From positions 124,001 through 188,000 of the forward strand of contig NZ_JADPIB010000006.1 in assembly GCF_015767265.1 (NCBI RefSeq): a DNA stretch of 64,000 nucleotides, written 5' to 3'. The DNA comes from Aureivirga marina (GTDB taxonomy: Bacteria > Bacteroidota > Bacteroidia > Flavobacteriales > Flavobacteriaceae). Shown one piece after another: positions 33,964-43,759 of this stretch (position 1 is its first letter; every line of letters begins with the position of its first letter). The notes under the pieces were generated by a model. The model worked only from the letters and a program-made list of their open reading frames with translations. It ran no database searches and was not told where the DNA came from. A program made the position numbers and the translations under genes.

Positions 33964-34761
33964 TTACTTTCTTTTTGTACTTCCTTGCTTTACTGCTTTG
34001 TGACTTTCATAACATTCTAAAACTGCTTCAATCACTTGCAAATCGCTTGCTTTTTCAATGAAATATTTACTATAATTACAATCATCTAGTAAATTATCTA
34101 ATTCTTGTTTACTTAAGTTTAAATATTCCATCATTAAATCTCTATTAAACTTACTCTCTAAAAGCCTTCTTAGATTATCTTCTTCTTTAAGTTTTTTCAA
34201 CTTCTTTAGCTCTTTAGGTTTTTTTCCAAACAAATTATAGAGAAAATCTACAGGATGATAAATAGCATCTACAGGGGAACTAAACGTTTTTTTAGAAGGT
34301 TTTCCTACTTCATATGTTTGTTTTAATCCATTGATATGAATTCTTGTATACTTATCTTCTGGAATATTTTTCACATCTACTTCCAAAACACCAACTAAAT
34401 CATGTGCTTTAATATTTACCTCAGCAATTTGCACTGTTTTTTCATACATTGAAATTACTAATTCATTTCCTTTTAATAAATCGTTTGTAATTCTAAGTTT
34501 TATCGGTTGATAACCAACGTGCGAAACAAAAATGGTATCATTTGCTTGCGCTGAAATTTCAAAATTTCCTTGATTATTTGTTGCTGTACCAATTACAGTA
34601 TTTAAATTATAAATATGTGCTCCATTTATTGGACTTTTTGTAGTTCCATCAATAATTTGTCCATTTAATTTATTTGGAGTTGGAGTTTCTTCTGTTTCTT
34701 GTGAAAAAGAATAACTTGTGATAAATAGTAAAGATAGTAGTAAAAATAGTTTCTTCTGCAT
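33964..34761 (-). CDS. Carboxypeptidase-regulatory-like domain protein, exported
   Basis: A 265-residue protein with signal peptide (to about residue 20, SYSFSQ). A CarboxypepD_reg-like beta-sandwich (about 28-115) follows, as found at the N-terminus of TonB-dependent receptors: NKLNGQIIDGTTKSPINGAHIYNLNTVIGTATNNQGNFEISAQANDTIFVSHVGYQ. There is no barrel behind it. The C-terminal half is charged and helical (KKPKELKKLKKLKEEDNLRRLLESKF). It is therefore a stand-alone periplasmic or outer-membrane-associated adaptor, function unknown. Confidence 0.8.
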   Translation of the reverse strand: MQKKLFLLLSLLFITSYSFSQETEETPTPNKLNGQIIDGTTKSPINGAHIYNLNTVIGTATNNQGNFEISAQANDTIFVSHVGYQPIKLRITNDLLKGNELVISMYEKTVQIAEVNIKAHDLVGVLEVDVKNIPEDKYTRIHINGLKQTYEVGKPSKKTFSSPVDAIYHPVDFLYNLFGKKPKELKKLKKLKEEDNLRRLLESKFNRDLMMEYLNLSKQELDNLLDDCNYSKYFIEKASDLQVIEAVLECYESHKAVKQGSTKRK

Positions 34762-34950
34762 ATTCTATTTGTGTAAAATGTAATTGAATAAAGGCTAAAA
34801 TAAACAAAGTCTGTAATAAAAAAGACTTTAATCTATTTTTTTAGAATATTTTAATGATTCTAATTTAGACAAACTTAAGCTAGAATCATTCCATTTTTTT
34901 ATAAAAAATTAATTTTTAATCTATTAGAAATAAATAATCTTTATTAAACC

Positions 34951-34978
34951 AAAAAAAAGACACTTTTAAAAAGTGCCT
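34951..34978 (-). terminator. Terminator of the kdsD-tatC-lptB operon
   Basis: Stem ACACTTTT/AAAAGTGC just beyond the lptB stop codon, with eight consecutive As (34951-34958), i.e. U-tract on the minus strand. Confidence 0.7.
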
Positions 34979-34987
34979 TCTATTTTT

Positions 34988-35728
34988 TTATTTTTTAAAC
35001 TTATTCTCCTGAAGTATAAAACTTTCTCCCAGATAAACTTTTCGAACTGTTTCATCATCAGCTAATTCTTGTGGAGTTCCTTCTTTCAAAATTCCTCCTT
35101 CAAACATTAGATAAGTTTTATCTGTAATCGCTAAAGTTGCTTGTACATCATGATCTGTAATCAAGATTCCGATATTTTTATCTTTTAGTTTCGCTACAAT
35201 TTCTTGAATATCTTCTACTGCAATCGGGTCAACTCCAGCAAAAGGTTCATCTAGTAAAATAAAATTCGGATTAGAAGCTAAACATCTTGCAATCTCCGTT
35301 CTTCTTCGCTCTCCTCCTGATAATAAATCTCCTCTATTTTTACGAACATGACCTAAACTAAATTCATCAATAAGTTCTTCTAGTCTTTCTTTTTGTTCTT
35401 TTTTTGACTTATACGTAAATTGAAGCACTGATAAAATATTATCTTCCACACTTAATTTTCTAAAAACAGAAGCTTCCTGTGCAAGATACCCAATTCCTTG
35501 CTGTGCCCTTTTGTACATCGGAAATTTTGTAATTTCTGTATCGTCTAGATAAATATGTCCTTCATTTGGCTCAATCATTCCTACAATCATATAAAATGAT
35601 GTTGTTTTACCAGCACCATTCGGACCCAAAAGTCCAATAATTTGCCCCTGCTCTACTTCTACAGAAATTCCCTTTACAACAGTTCTACTTCCGTATTTTT
35701 TAATTATGTTGTCTGCTCTTAATATCAT
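34988..35728 (-). CDS. lptB: LPS export ABC transporter ATP-binding protein LptB
   Basis: Predicted cytoplasmic ATPase that powers LPS extraction from the inner membrane with LptFG. The 246 residues show Walker [21 protein letters not shown]-loop [14 protein letters not shown] signature [17 protein letters not shown], Walker [14 protein letters not shown] and the H-loop [12 protein letters not shown]. The SGGERRR and [13 protein letters not shown] wording is characteristic of LptB. It is the last gene of the operon with the AhpD-like gene, tatC and kdsD, 29 bases after the AhpD-like gene. Because kdsD feeds KDO synthesis, the operon links LPS core precursor and LPS export. Confidence 0.95.
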   Translation of the reverse strand: MILRADNIIKKYGSRTVVKGISVEVEQGQIIGLLGPNGAGKTTSFYMIVGMIEPNEGHIYLDDTEITKFPMYKRAQQGIGYLAQEASVFRKLSVEDNILSVLQFTYKSKKEQKERLEELIDEFSLGHVRKNRGDLLSGGERRRTEIARCLASNPNFILLDEPFAGVDPIAVEDIQEIVAKLKDKNIGILITDHDVQATLAITDKTYLMFEGGILKEGTPQELADDETVRKVYLGESFILQENKFKK

Positions 35729-35757
35729 ATCTAAATACTAACGTTGAAAAACAATTT

Positions 35758-36114
35758 TTATTTCTGATTAGAGCTTTCTTCTAAAGCTTCCCAGAACTCA
35801 TAAGCTCTTCTTAAATGTGGAATCACGATACTTCCTCCTACAAGTGTTGCAATAGACAAAGCCTCTAAAACTTCTTCTTTATTTAATCCTTCTTTATAAC
35901 AAGATTCTAAATGATATTTTATACAATCATCACAACGTAAAACTGCAGAAGCAACTAAACCAAGAAGCTCTTTTGTTCTTACATCTAAATGTCCTTCTTT
36001 GTATGCATTTGTATCTAAGTTGAAAAATCTTTTTATTACTTTATTATCTTCAGAAAGAATTTTATCATTCATTTTCTGACGATAATCATTAAATTCTTTG
36101 ATCAAATCTGCCAT
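35758..36114 (-). CDS. Carboxymuconolactone decarboxylase (AhpD-like) family protein
   Basis: A 118-residue all-helical protein with the AhpD-type active motif RCDDCIKYHLESC (CxxC, then His and a third Cys), in the context LLGLVASAVLRCDDCIKYHL. The conserved motif gives peroxidase or disulfide-exchange chemistry in AhpD relatives; the pathway here is unknown. It lies 2 bases downstream of tatC and 29 bases upstream of lptB within the operon. Confidence 0.87.
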   Translation of the reverse strand: MADLIKEFNDYRQKMNDKILSEDNKVIKRFFNLDTNAYKEGHLDVRTKELLGLVASAVLRCDDCIKYHLESCYKEGLNKEEVLEALSIATLVGGSIVIPHLRRAYEFWEALEESSNQK

Positions 36115-36116
36115 AA

Positions 36117-36926
36117 TTAATGTTCTTGATTTTTTATTACAAATTTAGAAATATGAATACTTATTTCGTATAAAATTAAAATTGGAATAGAAACAATTAC
36201 TTGACTTGCAATATCTGGAGGTGTAATAATCGCAGCCAAAACAAGTACTAAAACAATTGCTATTTTTCTATATTTCTTTAAAAATTCTGGTGTCACAAGT
36301 CCCATTTTACTTAAGAAATAAATAATCACAGGTAATTCAAACATTAGAGAAACTCCAAGAAGTGTACTTGTTATTAAACTAATATGTGATTGGAAACTAA
36401 ATTGATTTTTAATAATATCCGTAATTTGGAAACTATAAAAGAAATACACTGAAAGAGGTGCAACAATAAAATAGCTAAATAAAACTCCTAAAAAGAATAA
36501 AATAGAAGCTGAAAAGATAAATAATCTTGACTTTTTTCTTTCATTTTGGTGTAATCCTGGACTGATAAATCGCCACATTTCCCATATAATGTATGGAAAA
36601 GCAACAATAAACCCTAAAATTAAAGAAGTCCAAACCGCATTCATAATTTGTCCTGATGGATTTAAACTCTGTAAAGTGTCTGTCCCAAATTCTAAATTAC
36701 ACATTTCACTTTCTATACTCAATGCTTTACTTAAATTACAAAGCCATTGATATGTTGGAAAATCTCCATTTAAATGTGCAAATAAAAATTGTTCGTAAAC
36801 TTGTGTTCTAAATATAAAAACTACAATTGCAACAGCAAAAATTGCTAATGTAGAACGTATTAAATGCCATCTTAGCTCTTCTAAATGAGCTAAAAATGAC
36901 ATATTATTGGTTTCTTTTTTTGACAT
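36117..36926 (-). CDS. tatC: Sec-independent protein translocase TatC
   Basis: Polytopic inner-membrane receptor of the twin-arginine translocase, which binds RR signal peptides. The 269 residues contain six transmembrane segments, the N-terminal MSFLAHLEELRWHLIRS motif (the conserved HLxELR), and FPYIIWEMWRFISPGLHQNERK in the first cytoplasmic loop. It lies 8 bases after kdsD and 2 bases before the AhpD-like gene. No tatA gene is seen in the window, so the partner is encoded elsewhere. Confidence 0.96.
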   Translation of the reverse strand: MSKKETNNMSFLAHLEELRWHLIRSTLAIFAVAIVVFIFRTQVYEQFLFAHLNGDFPTYQWLCNLSKALSIESEMCNLEFGTDTLQSLNPSGQIMNAVWTSLILGFIVAFPYIIWEMWRFISPGLHQNERKKSRLFIFSASILFFLGVLFSYFIVAPLSVYFFYSFQITDIIKNQFSFQSHISLITSTLLGVSLMFELPVIIYFLSKMGLVTPEFLKKYRKIAIVLVLVLAAIITPPDIASQVIVSIPILILYEISIHISKFVIKNQEH

Positions 36927-36934
36927 ATATTCTT

Positions 36935-37900
36935 TTAAAAAATTCCTTCTTTTATTAAATCATGTAAATGAACAACTCCAACATATTCTCCATTATCAGT
37001 AACTAAAATTTGTGTAATATTATTTGTCTCCATTTCTTCTAAAGCCTCAATTGCCATAGCATCTCGGTGAATATGTTTCGGATTTTCACTCATAATATCC
37101 TTAGCCGTTAAACTTGAAAAATCTGTAGACTTTTCTAACATTCTACGAATATCCCCATCCGTTATGATTCCTATTAAATTATTAGCATCCACAACAGCAG
37201 TTGTTCCAAGTCTTTTTTGAGAAATTTCTACAATCACTTTTTGAATAGAATCTTCTGGTGAAACTTTTGGAGCTTCATTTTTAGCAATTAAATCATTAAC
37301 TCTTAAATACAATCTTTTTCCTAAAGCTCCTCCTGGATGGTATTTTGCAAAATCTTGACTAGAAAATTGTTTTAAATTTAGAAGACAAACTGCTAGTGCA
37401 TCTCCCATAACCAACTGAGCTGTAGTACTTGTTGTCGGAGCCAAATTATTTGGACAAGCTTCTTTTTCTACAAAAGTATTTAAAACAAAATCTGCATTTT
37501 TTCCTAAGAATGAATCAATATTTCCAGTGATTGCAATTATTTTATTTCCATAATTTTTAATTAGTGGAATTAAAACTTTTATTTCAGGTGTGTTACCACT
37601 TTTTGAAAGACAAATGACAACATCGTTCTCTTGAATGTTTCCTAAATCACCATGAATTGCATCAGCAGCATGCATAAAAACAGCCGGTGTTCCAGTCGAA
37701 TTTAAAGTCGCAACTATCTTAGTAGCAATGTTTGCGCTTTTTCCAATACCTGATACAATAACTCTACCCTTTGACTCGTATATAAATTTAACAGCCTTTT
37801 CGAAGTCAGAATTAATAAAATTACTTAAATTCGCAATGGCTTTGCTTTCTAGTGCAATTGTTTGCTTTGCATTTGCAATAATGTTATTTTTGTTATCCAA
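36935..37900 (-). CDS. kdsD: Arabinose-5-phosphate isomerase, KdsD/KpsF/GutQ family
   Basis: Predicted isomerase converting ribulose-5-phosphate to arabinose-5-phosphate, the first step to KDO for LPS. The 321 residues have an N-terminal SIS domain (about 30-175): VIVSGIGKSANIATKIVATLNSTGTPAVFMHAADAIHGDLG, then VICLSKSGNTPEI and the NNLAPTTSTTAQLVMGDALA segment. Two CBS domains complete the chain (about 205-321). It is the first gene of the operon with tatC, the AhpD-like gene and lptB, starting behind a TACCTTTG promoter box. The motif distribution favours KdsD over GutQ, but biochemical distinction from KpsF or GutQ is not possible by sequence reading alone. Confidence 0.9.
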   Translation of the reverse strand: MDNKNNIIANAKQTIALESKAIANLSNFINSDFEKAVKFIYESKGRVIVSGIGKSANIATKIVATLNSTGTPAVFMHAADAIHGDLGNIQENDVVICLSKSGNTPEIKVLIPLIKNYGNKIIAITGNIDSFLGKNADFVLNTFVEKEACPNNLAPTTSTTAQLVMGDALAVCLLNLKQFSSQDFAKYHPGGALGKRLYLRVNDLIAKNEAPKVSPEDSIQKVIVEISQKRLGTTAVVDANNLIGIITDGDIRRMLEKSTDFSSLTAKDIMSENPKHIHRDAMAIEALEEMETNNITQILVTDNGEYVGVVHLHDLIKEGIF

Positions 37901-37951
37901 AAGGTTAAATTTTTAGTTTATAAATAAATTTTATATTTTCTTTCATTGATG

Positions 37952-37959
37952 CAAAGGTA
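37952..37959 (-). promoter_or_regulatory. -7 box of the kdsD-tatC-lptB operon
   Basis: Minus-strand TACCTTTG matches TAnnTTTG exactly, 51 bases upstream of the kdsD start codon. A weak TGTT lies in the -33 region. Confidence 0.6.
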
Positions 37960-37983
37960 TCTAAAATTAGATTAAAAACAGTA

Positions 37984-40182
37984 ATGAATAGACAGGAAAT
38001 TGATATACATAAGGCTTTAAAAAAATATTTTGGTTTTTCTAAATTTAAAGGGCTTCAAGAAGAAGTAATTAGAAGTATACTGAATAAGCAAAATACTTTT
38101 GTTATAATGCCTACAGGTGGTGGTAAATCTATGTGTTACCAATTACCCGCTCTTATGCAAGAAGGAACAGCAATCGTTGTTTCTCCATTAATCGCTTTGA
38201 TGAAAAATCAAGTAGATGCGATTAGAGGTGTCTCTGAGCAAAACGGAATTGCTCATGTTTTAAACTCTTCTCTAAATAAAGGGGAAGTTGCACAGGTAAA
38301 ACATGACGTTGAAAAAGGAATTACAAAATTGTTATATGTTGCTCCCGAATCATTAACAAAAGAAGAATATGTTGAGTTTTTAAAGTCTCAAAAGATATCA
38401 TTTGTTGCTATTGATGAAGCGCACTGTATTTCGGAATGGGGACACGATTTCCGTCCAGAATACAGAAACCTTAGAAGCATCATTAAGAAGATTGGAAATG
38501 TTCCGATTATTGGTTTAACTGCAACTGCTACTCCAAAAGTTCAAGAAGATATCTTGAAAACTCTTGGAATGTCAGATGCTACAACGTTTAAAGCTTCCTT
38601 TAACCGTTCTAATCTTTATTATGAAGTTAGACCAAAGACAGTTGACGTAAATAAAGACATTATCAAATTTATCAAAAGAAATGATGGTAAATCTGGTGTT
38701 ATTTACTGTTTAAGTAGAAAAAAGGTAGAAGAAATCGCACAACTATTACAAGTGAATGGTATAAAAGCTGTTCCTTATCACGCTGGTTTAGATGCCAAAA
38801 CTCGTGTGAAACATCAAGATATGTTCTTAATGGAAGATGTTGATGTTGTTGTTGCAACTATTGCTTTTGGAATGGGAATTGACAAACCTGATGTACGTTT
38901 TGTTATTCATCATGATATTCCTAAAAGTTTAGAAAGTTATTACCAAGAAACTGGTCGTGCTGGTCGTGATGGCGGTGAAGGTCATTGTTTGGCTTTTTAT
39001 TCTTATAAAGACATTGAAAAATTGGAGAAATTCATGGCAAATAAACCAGTTGCAGAACAAGAAATTGGTCATGCACTTCTTCAAGAAGTTGTTGGTTATG
39101 CTGAAACTTCAATGTCGAGAAGAAAATATCTTTTACATTATTTCGGTGAAGAATTTGATGATGTTAAAGGGGAAGGCGCTGATATGGACGACAATGTTCG
39201 TAATCCAAAGAAAAAGCACGAAGCCAAAGATGAAGTGAAAACTTTATTGGAAATTATTAAAGACACAAACGAAAAATATAAAGCTAAAGATGTTGTAAAT
39301 ACTTTAGTTGGACAACAAAATGCTGTTTTAAAATCTCATAAAACAATTGACCAACCTTATTTTGGTATTGGAAAAGAAAAAGATGGGAAATATTGGATGG
39401 CTTTAATTCGTCAAGTTCTTGTTGCTGGATTTATCAAAAAAGAAATTGAGCAATATGGTGTAATAAAACTTACAGATTTAGGAAAGAAATTTATGGAAAA
39501 TCCTGCAAGTTTTATGATGACAGAAGATCATGTCTACGATGATGGAGATGATGCTGGAATTATAACAAATTCTAAATCTTCTGGTGGAGCTGTTGATGAA
39601 CAATTAATGAAAATGCTTAAAGATCTTCGTAAGAAAGTTGGAAAACAAAAAGGTGTTCCGCCTTTTGCTGTTTTTCAAGATCCTTCTTTGGAAGATATGA
39701 CTTTAAAATATCCTATCAATATTCAAGAACTTAGTAATGTTCATGGAGTTGGTGATGGAAAAGCAAAAAAATTCGGTAAGCCTTTTGTTGAATTAATTGC
39801 TACATATGTTGAAGAAAATGATATCGTTCGTCCAGATGATTTAGTTGTTAAAAGTACAGGAGAAAATTCTTCTTTAAAACTTTTCATTATTCAAAATACA
39901 GATAGAAAAATTCCTTTAGAAGATATTGCAAAATCGAAAGGATTAGATTTTGAAGCTTTAATTAATGAAATGCAACGAATCGTTTATATGGGAACCAAAC
40001 TAAATATTAATTATTATTTAGATGAAATTCTTGACGACGAACAACAAGAAGAAATTTTTGAATATTTCATGGAAGCAGAAACGGATAAAATTGAAGATGC
40101 TTTGGAAGAATTCGATGGTGATTATGATTATGAAGAATTACGATTAATGCGAATTAAATTTATTAGTGATGTCGCAAATTAA
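37984..40182 (+). CDS. recQ: ATP-dependent DNA helicase RecQ
   Basis: 3'-5' DNA helicase of the RecQ family acting in recombination and replication-fork repair. The 732 residues carry FGFSKFKGLQEEVI (motif 0, about 16-29), Walker A MPTGGGKSMCYQLP (K48), the DEAH box IDEAHCISEWGHDFRPEYR (144-147), and GLTATATP (motif III). YYQETGRAGRDG is motif VI; an RQC-type region and a C-terminal HRDC-like segment (about 555-620) follow. The RQC zinc-binding Cys tetrad of E. coli RecQ is not obvious. It is monocistronic, divergent from kdsD, with a terminator behind it. Confidence 0.94.
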   Translation: MNRQEIDIHKALKKYFGFSKFKGLQEEVIRSILNKQNTFVIMPTGGGKSMCYQLPALMQEGTAIVVSPLIALMKNQVDAIRGVSEQNGIAHVLNSSLNKGEVAQVKHDVEKGITKLLYVAPESLTKEEYVEFLKSQKISFVAIDEAHCISEWGHDFRPEYRNLRSIIKKIGNVPIIGLTATATPKVQEDILKTLGMSDATTFKASFNRSNLYYEVRPKTVDVNKDIIKFIKRNDGKSGVIYCLSRKKVEEIAQLLQVNGIKAVPYHAGLDAKTRVKHQDMFLMEDVDVVVATIAFGMGIDKPDVRFVIHHDIPKSLESYYQETGRAGRDGGEGHCLAFYSYKDIEKLEKFMANKPVAEQEIGHALLQEVVGYAETSMSRRKYLLHYFGEEFDDVKGEGADMDDNVRNPKKKHEAKDEVKTLLEIIKDTNEKYKAKDVVNTLVGQQNAVLKSHKTIDQPYFGIGKEKDGKYWMALIRQVLVAGFIKKEIEQYGVIKLTDLGKKFMENPASFMMTEDHVYDDGDDAGIITNSKSSGGAVDEQLMKMLKDLRKKVGKQKGVPPFAVFQDPSLEDMTLKYPINIQELSNVHGVGDGKAKKFGKPFVELIATYVEENDIVRPDDLVVKSTGENSSLKLFIIQNTDRKIPLEDIAKSKGLDFEALINEMQRIVYMGTKLNINYYLDEILDDEQQEEIFEYFMEAETDKIEDALEEFDGDYDYEELRLMRIKFISDVAN

Positions 40183-40195
40183 TCTTACGATATAA

Positions 40196-40230
40196 CAAAA
40201 AAAGCAACCAAAAAGGTTGCTTTTTTTTAT
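40196..40230. terminator. Bidirectional terminator after recQ
   Basis: Stem AAAAAGCAACC/GGTTGCTTTTT with an AAAAA loop and T-run, between convergent recQ and the large T9SS-protein gene. Confidence 0.87.
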
Positions 40231-40233
40231 GTT

Positions 40234-43200
40234 TTAAATTTTGATTTTTATACTTTTTATTCCTTTTTCAGTTTTGACATTTATCAAATAAACTCCTTCT
40301 GAAATGGTTTCTTGAATTGGAACTTTATATTCTGTTTTTAAACTTTCTACTTTTTTATTTATAATAGATTGACCTAGTAAGTTAAACATAGAAACCTGCT
40401 CAATCGTTTCATTTTTAGTTTGAATTACAATTTCATTTGTCAAATTTGAATAGAAAACCTTAATTTCATTTAAGTTATCTTCTGCAATATCTAAACCTTC
40501 TTGTGGCTCAAAAACAATCGAAAATCGGTTATCATGGTATCCTTTTTCGATAAAATATTCAAATGGAATATCAGAAAGTTCATGAGTTAAACTTGTTGCT
40601 CTATCTTTTAAAAATACTTTTGCATCAATATTTATTAATTCATCAATTTTAAATGTATGAATTCCGTCTCTTTCTGTTTTTACAGCTAAAGGCAATTCAT
40701 GATCTACATGAAATTCTGAAACTCCAATAATAACATATTTTCTATCATTTCCTTGAAATTTCCAAAAGATATCAGTTTCTTGTTCATCAATCATTTCACT
40801 ATCATATCCATTTTCATGATCTGTTGTTAATCCTTCTTTAAAACCAGCAGCAATTTGTCTAAGACCTAATTGATTGTTTTCTGTAAAATGTCCAAAACTC
40901 ATTTTCAAAATACTTACCTGAGATTCTTGATTATTTGTAGTTCTTAATAAAAAAGATTCACTTGTTTCCTCTGTTTTATGTACTCTTTGCGAATTATCAA
41001 AAGTAATTGTTCCACCTGATGTAGAACCTAAAACAATAAATCCTTGTCCAACTGGCAAATATCTTTGTGGTGTTTTCGCACCAATTAATTCTTCTCCTGT
41101 GTTAATATGGATTGCTTTAACTCCTGTTAATAAATTTAAAGTAGCAAATCCACCAGAATAATCTTCAATTCCATGATAAGTTGCAGAAACATGATCCCAA
41201 AAATGTAATGTTCCATTTTTAATCACATTTATATTATCTAAAATAAATTTATTTGAGTCAAATGCAGATGGATAAGGATTTCCTAAAACACTTTCATTAT
41301 TTGGTGAAATTGTTGTTGTGTAAATTCCATCATTTGGTTTTCCTATAAATACATAAGTTTCATCTCTTCCAGTTCCTTTTATAGAAAAACCTTCACCAGC
41401 TTTCACTTTTACAAATTCATCACGAATAAATTCCCAATCATTATAAGAACTTCCATCTACAAATCTCCATAACCAATAATTACTTAACTGTAAAGGCGCT
41501 GTTCCTGCATCAAAAGGACTTTCCACATAAGTATATTCAGAATGATTTGAATTCGCAGTAACTCCTTGGTATCCACCATAAATTAATTCATCATAATTTC
41601 CTCCAACATGAATTACATCCGTTACATCATGCTTATCACCCGTTTCACTAGAAACTGGTGAACTTAAATATTGCACTGTATATTTTGTCGGATGCAAAGA
41701 TTTTCTTTGACGATACATTTTACCTTCTCCAGTAACTTTTGAAGATTCTGAATGTTTCTGTATAATTTGTGCATCTCCTAACAAACGAATATCTCCATCT
41801 AATTGCATTCCATCTTCAATAAATAAAGCAATTCCATCTTCAATTACTAAAGTATTGCCTTCTTTTACAACTAATTCTTTTACCTCAGCATTTTCAGATA
41901 AAATAGCTGTCATTCCTGAAGAATTTTGAGAATCAATCATTAATCTTTTACATCCATCAACCATAGAAGGAGCTTCATTTGTTCCACTTCCATTTTTATA
42001 AGCATAACCATTCCAACCAATCATTGGCAAGTATTCCAAAGTAAAATAATCTCCATCTGAAAAAGAAACTCCAGAAGCACTCCACTCTGTTCCATTTTGT
42101 GTTAAAGGATAAGAAACATAAGTTCCAAAACTTTCACTACTAGAAACAATTAATTTAAAATCATTACAATCAGAATCAATTGTTTCCATATCAATATCAG
42201 TCATTTCAAATGCAATATCTACATTTCCTACATCATTTTTTTTATCTACTCTCCATGTATTTGATAATCGATAAGAGAAATTCATCGAATTATAGTTAAA
42301 ATGATAATCGTGAATATTTTTAGTGTCAGCTCCCCAGAAAATAAATTCATTATTTGAAATACTACTCGGATTTTTCATGGAAACAATACCAGTTCCTTTA
42401 GAATGTAAATGAGAACTTCCATCGGAAGCTTTCCCAATTCCAGCCACATGAAAATCAAAATTTCCGTTAGAACTTTTATCCATTTTATAAAACCCATTTC
42501 CATTAGAAGCCAATTCAGAACCGTATTTTGCACTTAAATAATTTTCAATGATAATTCTTTCTGCTAAAGTAATTTGATCTGAAAAAACTATAACTTCCGA
42601 CATAGAACCATTGAATTCTCTCACATCCCAACCATACCAATAATATGCGTAATAACCCCCAAGGAAAAAACGATTATTAACATTTGTTCCTCCATTATTA
42701 ATTTTTCTTAATTGTGTTAGTATATGAAATTTTTGGTTATGTGTATATCCTGAAGCACCATCAATAAATGAATTTCCTTGTGTTCCACTCCAAGCATCAT
42801 CATTATTTTCTTCTGCTCCAATTGCTTGCCATTGATTGGGATTTGTCTTTGTTCTACGAATTCCTTTATCGCCTTCAAATCCAACAAGACCACCAATAAA
42901 ATTATGACTTCCAGGAGTATTTGCAACAAAAATGCTACGTCCATTTACATAATTTGTAGTTCTAAAATTTCGATTTAAATCTTGCCCATCAAAAGAAGCA
43001 TAGGAATTTACAGAGTTTGTAACATAAACTCCTTTTCCTTTTTGACTTGCAGTATTGTTTTGTAGGTAATATGCATGAGAATTATTTCCACTCATGTCAT
43101 TCCATTGATAAATCGTTTCACCGTTTGAAGGTGTAAGTCCTCCAGAATTTTTCATCGATTCTGGTATAAGCCATAGTTCTAACGCAGAAGAACCGTCAGT

Positions 43201-43287
43201 ATTTCCGACCCCTCCTGGTCCATTTTGCCCCATTGTAGTAGAAAAAAACAACAATGTTATAAATAGAGAAAAAATCCTCATAATCAA
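40234..43287 (-). CDS. Large secreted LamG-like protein with T9SS type A sorting domain
   Basis: A 1017-residue exported protein. The signal peptide ends near residue 20 (TMGQNG). The first 260 residues (ALELWLIPESMKNSGGL ... YNQWNDMSGNN-like segments ... GSMSEVIVFSDQITLAERIIIENYLSAKYG) have the concanavalin/LamG-like lectin fold pattern. The middle has repeated beta-sandwich segments (VEEITDIDM region, VKELVVKEGNTLVIEDGIALFIEDG) with beta-helix-like short repeats. The last roughly 75 residues are a T9SS sorting domain (IKVFYSNLTNEIVIQ ... IKSIKIKI). The start is either Met1 (43287) or Met3 (43281), which differ only in the signal. Probably a surface adhesin; no catalytic motif is visible. 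Confidence 0.85.
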   Translation of the reverse strand: MIMRIFSLFITLLFFSTTMGQNGPGGVGNTDGSSALELWLIPESMKNSGGLTPSNGETIYQWNDMSGNNSHAYYLQNNTASQKGKGVYVTNSVNSYASFDGQDLNRNFRTTNYVNGRSIFVANTPGSHNFIGGLVGFEGDKGIRRTKTNPNQWQAIGAEENNDDAWSGTQGNSFIDGASGYTHNQKFHILTQLRKINNGGTNVNNRFFLGGYYAYYWYGWDVREFNGSMSEVIVFSDQITLAERIIIENYLSAKYGSELASNGNGFYKMDKSSNGNFDFHVAGIGKASDGSSHLHSKGTGIVSMKNPSSISNNEFIFWGADTKNIHDYHFNYNSMNFSYRLSNTWRVDKKNDVGNVDIAFEMTDIDMETIDSDCNDFKLIVSSSESFGTYVSYPLTQNGTEWSASGVSFSDGDYFTLEYLPMIGWNGYAYKNGSGTNEAPSMVDGCKRLMIDSQNSSGMTAILSENAEVKELVVKEGNTLVIEDGIALFIEDGMQLDGDIRLLGDAQIIQKHSESSKVTGEGKMYRQRKSLHPTKYTVQYLSSPVSSETGDKHDVTDVIHVGGNYDELIYGGYQGVTANSNHSEYTYVESPFDAGTAPLQLSNYWLWRFVDGSSYNDWEFIRDEFVKVKAGEGFSIKGTGRDETYVFIGKPNDGIYTTTISPNNESVLGNPYPSAFDSNKFILDNINVIKNGTLHFWDHVSATYHGIEDYSGGFATLNLLTGVKAIHINTGEELIGAKTPQRYLPVGQGFIVLGSTSGGTITFDNSQRVHKTEETSESFLLRTTNNQESQVSILKMSFGHFTENNQLGLRQIAAGFKEGLTTDHENGYDSEMIDEQETDIFWKFQGNDRKYVIIGVSEFHVDHELPLAVKTERDGIHTFKIDELINIDAKVFLKDRATSLTHELSDIPFEYFIEKGYHDNRFSIVFEPQEGLDIAEDNLNEIKVFYSNLTNEIVIQTKNETIEQVSMFNLLGQSIINKKVESLKTEYKVPIQETISEGVYLINVKTEKGIKSIKIKI

Positions 43288-43727
43288 TTTGTTTTTGAAT
43301 GTTTAAGTTAGTAATAGGTTAAATTCACATAATTATTTTCTATTCAAAATTGGGATTATTGAAATCGAAAATGATGTAAGAAACGGGTATTATTTTAGTT
43401 GCTTAAACACTTTACATATTGATTAAAATGATGTTCAAATCATTTCTTTTTTCGTAGTTATAACTAGAGATTTTATGTTTTTTTCATCCGTGTAATTTTT
43501 TGCATATTTTTCCAATTATTTTATTTTCACTACACCAATATAATAATATTAAATTGAAATTTGAAAACATAACAGATTGTTTACCATTTATTTAAGCATT
43601 AAAATTATAGCTTAAACCTACGATTTCTCTATTTTCATTGAATTAAGAATGCTTGTTAAAGTTTAGGTAAAATTGCCTTTTCAAGAAGTTTTTTAGCATT
43701 CTTTTTAAAAGAAAATTAAAAAAGTGG
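43288..43727. other. Gene-free intergenic region between divergent T9SS genes
   Basis: About 440 bases of very AT-rich DNA, with no convincing ORF, RNA or repeat. The upstream side of the subtilisin gene carries a TATTTTCG promoter box at its right edge. A regulatory function is likely for a divergent pair but no site is recognised. Confidence 0.55.
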
Positions 43728-43735
43728 TATTTTCG
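43728..43735 (+). promoter_or_regulatory. Candidate -7 box (TTCG variant) for the subtilisin gene
   Basis: TATTTTCG followed by GAG, 24 bases before the ATG at 43760. The identical TATTTTCGGAG sits before the M1 peptidase gene. Confidence 0.45.
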
Positions 43736-43759
43736 GAGAATAATATCTCAATAGAAATT

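Noticed and set aside
43724-43759. Upstream extension of the subtilisin gene
   Set aside because: A promoter box lies within it and the signal peptide starts at 43760.
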